Assembly (NCBI GenBank): GCA_002926195.1
Contig: MZXQ01000084.1
Span: 1 to 7,792 of the forward strand
Length of the DNA stretch: 7,792 bases
Direction: 5' to 3'
Source: Candidatus Methanomarinus sp. HR1
GTDB taxonomy: Archaea > Halobacteriota > Methanosarcinia > Methanosarcinales > Methanocomedenaceae
Shown: positions 1 to 5,538 of the stretch, piece by piece
Numbering within the stretch: the first letter of the stretch is position 1
How the letters are laid out: each line of letters begins with the position of its first letter
Program-made: the position numbers and the translations under genes
Notes under the pieces: generated by a model
What the model was told of the DNA's origin: nothing
The model's input: the letters and a program-made list of their open reading frames with translations, nothing else
Database searches by the model: none

Positions 1-480
1 TACTTTAAGTACTTCACCTGGTTCGAGGTCCTTGTCAATGAAATCCCCGCATGCATGGATGAATACTGTTCCCTGTCCACTGTATTTTTGCAGAATGAAA
101 CCTTCGCCTCCGAAGAACCCCGCTCCCAGCTTCTTAGTAAATGCTATATCCATATCCACACTTGATTCGGCGCATAGGAAAGCATCCTTCTGACCCATAA
201 AATCGTTTCCGGGACTAACCTGAATTGCTTCTATTCTGCCAGGTATATTACCGCCAAAAGCTACGGATCCGTCTGATTGAGCTGTAAATTCAGTGATAAA
301 GAAGGATTCTCCCCCTACCCTACGCTTTAAGCCTTTTACCAGACCGCCCTTGGCTTTGGCATGCATATCTATGTTGCTTGTCATGTGGTTCATGGCACCG
401 GCTTCAGCATATACTGTCTCGCCTCCATTTAACTGGAGTATTGCTAATTGAAGATTAGATCCTACGATTTCATATTCCAT
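1..480 (-). CDS. AIM24 / TIGR00266 family protein, 5' part only
   Basis: The frame is open from an ATG at 480 to the left edge, giving 160 codons with no stop, so the C-terminus lies outside the window. The protein begins MEYEIVGSNLQLAILQL and continues with GETVYAEAGAMNHM near residues 17-30, the usual opening of the AIM24 / TIGR00266 family. Later stretches GGESFFITEF, PGRIEAIQV and GAGFFGGEGFILQKYSGQG also fit this family, which has a repeated beta-strand fold. There is no signal peptide or membrane segment in the visible part. The archaeal and bacterial members have no established biochemical role; the yeast namesake is a mitochondrial inner-membrane organisation factor, which cannot be carried over. 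An AGAGG ribosome site lies 7 nt before the ATG and a TATA box lies further upstream, both supporting this start. It is divergent from the plus-strand operon at 648. Confidence 0.85.
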   Translation of the reverse strand, partial: MEYEIVGSNLQLAILQLNGGETVYAEAGAMNHMTSNIDMHAKAKGGLVKGLKRRVGGESFFITEFTAQSDGSVAFGGNIPGRIEAIQVSPGNDFMGQKDAFLCAESSVDMDIAFTKKLGAGFFGGEGFILQKYSGQGTVFIHACGDFIDKDLEPGEVLKV

Positions 481-487
481 AGTTTTT

Positions 488-492
488 CCTCT
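488..492 (-). promoter_or_regulatory. Ribosome binding site of the AIM24-family gene
   Basis: Read on the minus strand this is AGAGG, 7 nt before the ATG at 480. It matches the anti-Shine-Dalgarno region of archaeal 16S rRNA and fixes the start of the partial gene. Confidence 0.6.
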
Positions 493-534
493 TAAGAATG
501 TAAAATATTGTTATAATTCATTCAATCTTCCTGT

Positions 535-542
535 AATATAAA
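535..542 (-). promoter_or_regulatory. TATA box of the AIM24-family gene
   Basis: The minus strand reads TTTATATT, close to the archaeal TATA consensus TTTATATA. Initiation about 25 nt downstream would fall near 512, giving a leader of about 32 nt that includes the AGAGG ribosome site. The transcription start is inferred from the usual spacing. Confidence 0.55.
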
Positions 543-614
543 GGTTGCTATGTTACGAAATGTAGTTGTTTCACCGTACTCTGTAACGACTTTATCCATT
601 GTATCATTCCAAAG

Positions 615-624
615 TATTTATTTA
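615..624 (+). promoter_or_regulatory. Probable TATA box of the 648-1453 operon
   Basis: The plus strand reads TATTTATTTA preceded by the purine-rich CCAAAG, which could act as the BRE. Usual archaeal spacing puts the transcript start near 645-648, right at the GTG start codon, so the first mRNA would be leaderless or nearly so. The region is AT-rich, so this is a moderate call. Confidence 0.45.
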
Positions 625-647
625 CCTTTAATTAGCTTATACACTGG

Positions 648-965
648 GTGATATTTATTAAAATATATAAGTTTAAGCGAGGATTTAAACCTGAGACTGA
701 TCGTATCAGGGAAGTAATTGAAACACACTTTCCAGTCCCGGTAACACAAGAGAATGAAAAGCTTATAGTCAATTATGGAGCATTGCAACGTATAGAAGTA
801 TGGATTGAAGATAAGAAACTTCATCTCCAGACCAAATCAAACCCGGACGCAACTGATGAGGAAATTATTGAAACAAATAAAAGGTTTAGAAAATTCCTGG
901 ATGATGCCACTGGATACTCTTCCAAACAGCGTGTTAAGGCGGCAAAAAAAGAGGCACTGGATTGA
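648..965 (+). CDS. Small archaeal protein, DUF5611-like
   Basis: A 105-residue, highly charged soluble protein with no signal peptide or membrane segment. Recognisable stretches are YKFKRGFKPETDRIRE (about 7-22), NYGALQRIEVWIEDKKLHLQ (about 42-61) and TNKRFRKFLDDATGYSSKQR (about 76-95). Together they suggest a small alpha/beta fold ending in a helical, lysine-rich tail. They resemble the uncharacterised archaeal DUF5611 family; I make that call from memory of the family and no function is known. The start is GTG at 648; an in-frame TAG at 633 rules out anything longer, and there is no ATG near the N-terminus. Family members as I recall them begin close to the YKFKRGF stretch, so the first five or six residues may be extra. 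The stop overlaps the start of the next gene by 4 nt, so the two are almost certainly co-transcribed and translationally coupled. Confidence 0.75.
   Translation: MIFIKIYKFKRGFKPETDRIREVIETHFPVPVTQENEKLIVNYGALQRIEVWIEDKKLHLQTKSNPDATDEEIIETNKRFRKFLDDATGYSSKQRVKAAKKEALD
951..954 (+). promoter_or_regulatory. Ribosome binding site deciding a TTG start
   Basis: GAGG lies inside the 3' end of the upstream gene, 7 nt before the TTG at 962. It supports that unusual start codon and coupling of the two genes. Confidence 0.55.
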
Positions 966-1453
966 AACAATCGGATATCCCCACTGCCTTGCGCATATGC
1001 GCAGGTACGGACGGCTCTGTAACAAAACTTCTGGAAGTATTAACCAATAACAAGGTAACAGTAAAGACCTTACACCAGGAAGTAATCAAAGCTACTGGTA
1101 ATACAGCAAAACTACTGATGATCAAACAAGGTGATCCGGTAAACCACAGAGAAGTCCTGCTTACAGTCCTTGAAAAACCATATGTGTTCGCCTGCTCCTT
1201 ATCCCCTGTTAATAATATGCCTCAGGGCGTAAGAGATGATCTGATGAAAGCAGATATTCCCATAGGTAGGATTTTAAGAGAACATAAATTAGAAACCAGA
1301 AGAGACATCCTTAAAATTGAGATACAGGAAAGTAAGGATGATATCTTCAATAATATCCCCGTACTTTCCAGAGAATATATGATCATACACAACAAGTGTA
1401 TACTGATGTGGATCAATGAACACTTCCCGGTAGATGGGAGATGGAATGTTTAG
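962..1453 (+). CDS. Chorismate pyruvate-lyase-like protein (DUF98 / UbiC superfamily)
   Basis: A 163-residue soluble protein. It opens with a helical segment containing GTDGSVTKLLEVLT (15-28), followed by the conserved core: HREVLLTVLEKPYVFA (62-77), PVNNMP (82-87), IPIGRILREH (99-108) and LSREYMI to INEHFP (135-156). The core aligns by eye with E. coli UbiC: Arg63 falls at UbiC Arg76 in its LREILL motif, IPIGRIL at TPLGRYL, and Glu153 near catalytic Glu155. UbiC converts chorismate to 4-hydroxybenzoate and pyruvate. In methanogens and relatives 4-hydroxybenzoate is a precursor of the aryl part of tetrahydromethanopterin, so that role is likely but inferred; a non-enzymatic UTRA-fold ligand sensor is the alternative. 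The TTG start at 962 overlaps the upstream stop as TTGA and has GAGG 7 nt before it. The gene ends 9 nt from the convergent DUF2111 gene. Confidence 0.8.
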   Translation: MKQSDIPTALRICAGTDGSVTKLLEVLTNNKVTVKTLHQEVIKATGNTAKLLMIKQGDPVNHREVLLTVLEKPYVFACSLSPVNNMPQGVRDDLMKADIPIGRILREHKLETRRDILKIEIQESKDDIFNNIPVLSREYMIIHNKCILMWINEHFPVDGRWNV

Positions 1454-1462
1454 GTTATAGCA

Positions 1463-1870
1463 CTAAGGCACCATAACTCTTGATTTTAAGATATCACTTA
1501 CCTGATTTACAATATTCGGATAATCACCAAAAGCTGTACCCAGGTCAATAGTACCCACAACATCTACAACACCTATTGCAGCTATACCATATCCGTCTTC
1601 ATTTTTAATAGTAGTAACCACTACAGGAATTCCGGTATATTTACCTGTTTTAGGGATACTCCTGACAGTTGCATTCATCTCAAGAGCCTTCTCAAGAATA
1701 GGACCGGAATAATTATAATCCAGTACTTTCCCTTTTTCAATTCTCACTCCACGTCTGTTCAGTGTCCGCATAGTGACAGGAAGTCCTACGATCTTATGAA
1801 TAGCTTTTGCAATAGGTTCGATCTGTTCACCAGTTGAATTGGCAGTAAGCGTTATTCCAAGATAATTCAT
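1463..1870 (-). CDS. DUF2111 family archaeal protein
   Basis: A 135-residue soluble protein matching the archaeal DUF2111 family in length and pattern. It has an N-terminal helix IEPIAKAIHKIVGLPVTMR (17-35), then GVRIEKGKVLDYNYSGPILEKAL (41-63), VRSIPKTGKYTGIPVVV (70-86), the glycine-rich strand YGIAAIGVVDVVGTIDLGT (94-112), and a C-terminal helix. Alternating strands around one hydrophobic core suggest a GAF- or PAS-like small-molecule-binding fold, but this is a guess from strand pattern and no function is known. The family is mainly found in methanogens and relatives. No Shine-Dalgarno sequence precedes the ATG at 1870, whereas TATAAA lies at leaderless spacing upstream. The gene is 29 nt past dnaJ on the same strand, so it may also be read through from the chaperone block. 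Confidence 0.8.
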   Translation of the reverse strand: MNYLGITLTANSTGEQIEPIAKAIHKIVGLPVTMRTLNRRGVRIEKGKVLDYNYSGPILEKALEMNATVRSIPKTGKYTGIPVVVTTIKNEDGYGIAAIGVVDVVGTIDLGTAFGDYPNIVNQVSDILKSRVMVP

Positions 1871-1892
1871 GATTAATTAAATATGTATATGC

Positions 1893-1898
1893 TTTATA
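1893..1898 (-). promoter_or_regulatory. TATA box for leaderless DUF2111 transcription
   Basis: The minus strand reads TATAAA, with 22 nt between it and the DUF2111 ATG. That spacing puts the transcript start at or next to the ATG, as in archaeal leaderless genes, and agrees with the missing ribosome site. The box lies in the 29-nt gap after dnaJ. Confidence 0.45.
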
Positions 1899-1899
1899 C

Positions 1900-3048
1900 T
1901 TAAATCTTCTCTTTAACCCCGTCCACAACTTTTTCAAAAAAACCCTTATGGTTCTCTTCAGCAGGCCGCTCTCCTCTAAGTTTTGCAAATTCACGTAGTA
2001 GTTCCTTCTGTTTCTCAGTTAGCTTACCAGGCACTTCCACATTCACTTTAACATGCATATCACCGGTTCCATACCCGTGTATATTAGGCATACCCTTCCC
2101 TTTCACTCTAAAAGTTGAACCGGTTTTAGTTCCTGCAGGTATCTTCATCTTAACCTTACCATCTAAGGTCGATACCGTGATCTCATCTCCAAGCGAAGCC
2201 TGGGTAAAACTGATAGGAACTCCCTGGACTATATCATTTCCTATGCGCTTAAATTTCTTATTTTTCTTCACATAGATATCAAGGTAAAGATCACCAGGCG
2301 GTCCACCGGATGAACCGTGTTCACCTTCACCCCCTATCCTCATACGTGAACTGTCTTCAATACCTGCTGGTATCTTCGCTTTGATCTTGCGCTTTTTATG
2401 TATCCTCCCGCTCCCGTGACACTCAGTGCAGGGATTGTCTACCATCTTTCCCTTGCCGTGGCATGTAGGACATGTACTGGATGTCATGAAATGGCCAAAA
2501 GGTGTACGCTGGGTCCTGTTGACCTGACCACTTCCACCGCAGGTACTGCATGTTTTAAGTTCAGTCCCTGGTCTGGCACCAGTACCACCGCATACTGAGC
2601 AGTTCTCGGTCCTGGGTATTCTGATCTCCTTTTCGATTCCATGATAAGCATCCTCAAAGGAAATGGATATCTCAGCCCGAAGATCAGAACCTCTTTGTGC
2701 ACCACCGCGCCTGCGCCCACCTCCGCCTGAAAAGATATCAAAAATGCTACCTCCGAAACCCATATCGCTAAATATGTCTTCAAAGTTCACTCCTCTGAAA
2801 ATATCTTCCTGACTCCAGCGTCCGTCTACACCGGAATGCCCGAACTGGTCGTATTTGCTGCGTTTCTCAGTATCACTCAACACTGCATATGCTTCGCTGA
2901 TCTCTTTGAACTTCTCTTCTGCACCCTGGTCCTTGTTGCGGTCCGGGTGGTACTTAAGGGCAAGTTTTCTATATTTTTTTTTTAATTCATCCTGCGAGAT
3001 CCCCTTCTCAACGCCCAGGATCTCGTAATAATCACGCTTGTCAGCCAT
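1900..3048 (-). CDS. dnaJ: Chaperone DnaJ (Hsp40)
   Basis: Full-length type I DnaJ of 382 residues. It delivers unfolded clients to DnaK and stimulates its ATPase in the cytoplasm. Domains in order: J domain (about 6-70) with the essential HPD at 34-36; a Gly/Phe-rich linker (about 76-119) with GFGG, FSGGGG and RRRGG; the zinc domain with four CxxCxGxG repeats starting at Cys150, Cys167, Cys193 and Cys207; then the two C-terminal beta-sandwich client-binding domains and a dimerisation tail. All eight zinc-ligand cysteines are present. The start is ATG at 3048, giving the standard opening MADKRDYYEILGV. It lies 8 nt after the dnaK stop, and no good Shine-Dalgarno sequence is visible, so translation probably depends on coupling to dnaK. 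The gene order grpE-dnaK-dnaJ is the usual one. Confidence 0.98.
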   Translation of the reverse strand: MADKRDYYEILGVEKGISQDELKKKYRKLALKYHPDRNKDQGAEEKFKEISEAYAVLSDTEKRSKYDQFGHSGVDGRWSQEDIFRGVNFEDIFSDMGFGGSIFDIFSGGGGRRRGGAQRGSDLRAEISISFEDAYHGIEKEIRIPRTENCSVCGGTGARPGTELKTCSTCGGSGQVNRTQRTPFGHFMTSSTCPTCHGKGKMVDNPCTECHGSGRIHKKRKIKAKIPAGIEDSSRMRIGGEGEHGSSGGPPGDLYLDIYVKKNKKFKRIGNDIVQGVPISFTQASLGDEITVSTLDGKVKMKIPAGTKTGSTFRVKGKGMPNIHGYGTGDMHVKVNVEVPGKLTEKQKELLREFAKLRGERPAEENHKGFFEKVVDGVKEKI

Positions 3049-3056
3049 TGTGGTAT

Positions 3057-4886
3057 CTATTTATTATTATTATCATCTTTTGCCTCACCGGACTGCGGCT
3101 CAGCTTTTTCTTCAGTTTGCTGTGTTTCTTGCTGTTCTTTTGCCATCTGCTCATAGACCATAGTACTGATTTCCTGCATTTCTTTAGTCAGTTCATCTAC
3201 AGCCGACTGCATCTGGTCATGATCATCAGAACTTATAGCCTCGCGTGTCTTAGTGATCTTGTCATTGATGATATTCCGCTTATCTTCAGATACTTTATCA
3301 CCAAGATCGCTCAGCGATTTTTCAATAGTATGGACCATAGTATCAGCCTGGTTCTTCAGTTCTATGAGTTCCTTCGCTTTCTTGTCTGCTTCCTCAAACT
3401 GTGCAGCTTCATCCATTTTTCCTTTGATCTCATCCTCGGAAAGCTTATGTGGAGCTGTAATTGTGATCTTCTGTTCCTGACCAGTACCAAGGTCTTTGGC
3501 ACTCACATGGATAATTCCGTTCGTATCAATATCAAAGGTCACATCGATCTGAGGAATTCCTCTGGGAGCAGGTGGTATCCCTACCAGCGTGAACCGCCCC
3601 AGTGTTGTATTATCCTTAGCCATAGCACGCTCACCCTGGAGTACATGAATCTCTACTGAAGTCTGGTTATCAGCAGCCGTACTGAATATTTGATTCCTTT
3701 TTGTAGGTATGGTAGTATTACGCTCGATCAGTTTGGTGGAAACCTCACCAAGTGTCTCAATACCCAGTGAGAGTGGAGTCACATCCAAAAGCAATACATC
3801 CTTGACATCTCCTTCAAGCACACCTGCCTGGATAGCTGCACCCATTGCCACACATTCCATTGGGTCTACGCTACTTTCTACTTTCTTACCTATGATGTCA
3901 CTTACAAACTTCTGCACTACAGGCATTCTGGTAGGACCACCCACCATAATGATACTTGAAATATCAGATGTTGTAAGTCCTGCATCCTTAATTGACTGTT
4001 CAATAGGCTGGCGAGTCTTTACGATAATAGGCATGACCAGTTCTTCCAGTTTAGCCCGGGTCAAGGTCATCTCGAGATGCTTAGGACCTGCCTGGTTAGC
4101 AGTAATGAAAGGAAGGTTGATAGTGGTCTGCATAGTAGTAGAAAGTTCAATCTTGGCTTTCTCGGCCGCTTCCCGCAAGCGCTGATTAGCTGTTTTATCA
4201 GTACGCAGATCAATTCCTTCTTTAGTTTGGAACTCATCGGCTATATGATCGATAAGTTTATCATCCATATCAGTACCGCCAAGTTGCGTATCGCCTGATG
4301 TGGATTTTACCTCAAACACACCATCTCCCAGTTCCATTATAGTAACATCCAGCGTACCTCCGCCAAAATCATATACCAATATCTTCTGGTCGCCCTTTTT
4401 ATCCATTCCGTATGCAAGCGATGCGGCAGTAGGTTCATTGATAATACGCACTACTTCCAGGCCTGCTATCTCACCTGCATCTTTGGTTGCCTGCCTCTGG
4501 TTGTCATTGAAATATGCAGGTACGGTAATGACAGCTTTCTCTACTTTATCACCCAGATGAGCTTCAGCATCCTGTTTGATCTTCTGAAGAATAAAAGCAG
4601 AAATATCCTGGGGAGTAAATGACTTATCCCTTATAGTTACCCTATGATCAGTCCCCATTTTTCGCTTTATGGCCATAACAGTACCTTCAGGATTTGTTAC
4701 TGCCTGTCTTCGTGCAGGTTCTCCCACTAATCTCTGCCCGTCTTCAGTAAATGCCACTATGGATGGGAAGGCTTTACCACCTATACTTGCACCCTCAGCG
4801 CTGGGTATGATAGCAGGTCGACCGCCAATCAATGCTGCAGCCGCAGAATTACTTGTACCCAGATCAATTCCAATTATTTTTCCCAT
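3057..4886 (-). CDS. dnaK: Chaperone DnaK (Hsp70)
   Basis: Full-length Hsp70 of 609 residues. It binds exposed hydrophobic segments of client proteins in an ATP-driven cycle with DnaJ and GrpE. The nucleotide-binding domain (about 1-362) has phosphate loop GIDLGTSNSA (6-15), VPAYFNDNQRQATKDAG (122-138), INEPTAASLAYG (149-160), the second phosphate loop DFGGGTLDVT (173-182) and MVGGPTRMP (314-322). The linker DVLLLDVTPLSLG is at 363-375. The beta-sandwich substrate domain runs to about 480, the helical lid to about 583, and a polar EQQETQQ to DDNNNK tail follows. It lacks the roughly 24-residue insert near residue 85 found in proteobacterial DnaK. TSNSA instead of TTNS and the longer AEGASIGGKAFPS loop (30-42) match the subtype I recall from Thermoplasma and methanogens. 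The ATG at 4886 is 3 nt after grpE, with AGGTGA 7 nt upstream. Confidence 0.98.
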   Translation of the reverse strand: MGKIIGIDLGTSNSAAAALIGGRPAIIPSAEGASIGGKAFPSIVAFTEDGQRLVGEPARRQAVTNPEGTVMAIKRKMGTDHRVTIRDKSFTPQDISAFILQKIKQDAEAHLGDKVEKAVITVPAYFNDNQRQATKDAGEIAGLEVVRIINEPTAASLAYGMDKKGDQKILVYDFGGGTLDVTIMELGDGVFEVKSTSGDTQLGGTDMDDKLIDHIADEFQTKEGIDLRTDKTANQRLREAAEKAKIELSTTMQTTINLPFITANQAGPKHLEMTLTRAKLEELVMPIIVKTRQPIEQSIKDAGLTTSDISSIIMVGGPTRMPVVQKFVSDIIGKKVESSVDPMECVAMGAAIQAGVLEGDVKDVLLLDVTPLSLGIETLGEVSTKLIERNTTIPTKRNQIFSTAADNQTSVEIHVLQGERAMAKDNTTLGRFTLVGIPPAPRGIPQIDVTFDIDTNGIIHVSAKDLGTGQEQKITITAPHKLSEDEIKGKMDEAAQFEEADKKAKELIELKNQADTMVHTIEKSLSDLGDKVSEDKRNIINDKITKTREAISSDDHDQMQSAVDELTKEMQEISTMVYEQMAKEQQETQQTEEKAEPQSGEAKDDNNNK

Positions 4887-4889
4887 TTA

Positions 4890-5462
4890 TTATTCACCTA
4901 CATTGTTATTATCACTATTTGTTGATACTTTTACTTTTGCATATCGTAATACTTTTTTCTTGATCTTATATCCACGCTGGAACTCTTCTATCACAGTATT
5001 ATTCGCAACTTCATCAGAAGGGCTTTTCATCATTGCCTCGTGGTAGTTGGGATCGAACTTTTTGCCAATAGCTTCAATCGGCTCAAGACCTCTGGATCCC
5101 AGGATATCTTCTAACGAGGAATAAACCATCTCCATTCCTTTAATAATTGATTCCGGGTCTTTAGAATCTTTTGCACTGGCAATTCCACGTTCCAGATTTT
5201 CCATGACATCTATCAGTTCTGATATTAGATCAGCATGGGCATATTCAATCAATTCTTTTTTTTGTCTGTCTACTAATTTTTTATAATTATCAAACTCTGC
5301 CTGAAGCCGTTGAAGATGATCCAGATATTCTAATGTGAGTTTTTTTGATTCTTCAAGTTCACATACCAGTTCTTCTTCTGACAATTCATCAGTTTTAATC
5401 TCGTCTGTCTTAATCTCATCGATCTCTTCTGTTTCTTCCATATCTTCAACTATATCATTCAT
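4890..5462 (-). CDS. grpE: GrpE, nucleotide exchange factor of DnaK
   Basis: GrpE opens DnaK to release ADP and resets the Hsp70 cycle. With the chosen ATG at 5462 the protein has 190 residues: an acidic disordered N-terminus (about 1-35) with a duplicated DEIKT motif, a long coiled-coil dimerisation helix (about 35-75, LEYLDHLQRLQAEFDNYKK), a helical region, and the C-terminal beta-wing with family signature FDPNYHEAMM and NTVIEEFQRGYKIKKKVLRYAKVKV split over about 130-178. The frame is open further upstream to ATGs at 5549 and 5576, but those overlap the end of the thermosome gene and would add a stretch (IRKCIQHIRYDIGTKNDYR) unlike the acidic GrpE N-terminus, so I prefer 5462. The ribosome site there is weak (AGGG 11 nt upstream), which leaves the longer 219-residue start at 5549 possible. 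The last codons carry the ribosome site of dnaK. Confidence 0.93.
   Translation of the reverse strand: MNDIVEDMEETEEIDEIKTDEIKTDELSEEELVCELEESKKLTLEYLDHLQRLQAEFDNYKKLVDRQKKELIEYAHADLISELIDVMENLERGIASAKDSKDPESIIKGMEMVYSSLEDILGSRGLEPIEAIGKKFDPNYHEAMMKSPSDEVANNTVIEEFQRGYKIKKKVLRYAKVKVSTNSDNNNVGE
4894..4899 (-). promoter_or_regulatory. Ribosome binding site of dnaK inside the grpE end
   Basis: The minus strand reads AGGTGA, a long match to the archaeal anti-Shine-Dalgarno sequence, 7 nt before the dnaK ATG. It is formed by the last Val-Gly-Glu codons of grpE, so grpE termination and dnaK initiation are physically coupled. Confidence 0.65.
5391..5420 (-). repeat. Two-copy 15-bp tandem repeat in grpE
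   Basis: Two adjacent 15-base units each encode DEIKT in the acidic N-terminus of GrpE. The units match at 12 of 15 bases and the three differences are all synonymous third positions. A third, partial DEL follows. Confidence 0.75.
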
Positions 5463-5496
5463 AGATAAATCTACCCTATAATCATTCTTTGTTCCA

Positions 5497-5512
5497 ATAT
5501 CATACCTGATAT
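5497..5512. repeat. Perfect inverted repeat between thermosome and grpE genes
   Basis: The plus strand reads ATATCA-TACC-TGATAT: 6-bp arms with a 4-nt spacer, in the 76-nt gap between the thermosome stop and the preferred grpE start. It could be an operator or an mRNA hairpin. AT-rich arms make chance possible. Confidence 0.4.
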
Positions 5513-5538
5513 GTTGAATACACTTTCTTATCTCCGCT

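Noticed and set aside
552..587. Inverted repeat GTTAC / GTAAC in the divergent promoter region
   Set aside because: 5-bp arms separated by 26 nt are expected by chance in AT-rich DNA and do not sit on either TATA box.
618..824. 68-codon minus-strand frame across the 648 gene start
   Set aside because: Antisense to the DUF5611-like gene and its promoter, with a low-complexity Phe/Tyr/Ile/Leu composition typical of AT-rich shadows.
1453..1478. Possible shared terminator between the convergent genes (GTTAT / ATAAC)
   Set aside because: Only five base pairs around a 14-nt loop, with no T-run of five or more on either strand next to it.
2484..2783. 99-codon minus-strand frame inside dnaJ
   Set aside because: It overlaps the zinc and Gly/Phe domains of dnaJ in another frame and has no family features.
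3048..4185. Long plus-strand open frames opposite dnaK (203 and 158 codons)
   Set aside because: They are antisense to a certain dnaK gene, show no recognisable family, and are rich in Ser, Leu, Ile and Phe as expected from reading a coding strand backwards.
5500..5523. Mini-ORF of seven codons (GTG to TGA) after GGAG, upstream of grpE
   Set aside because: Placed like a leader peptide, but too short to tell from chance and without a visible regulatory logic such as repeated codons.
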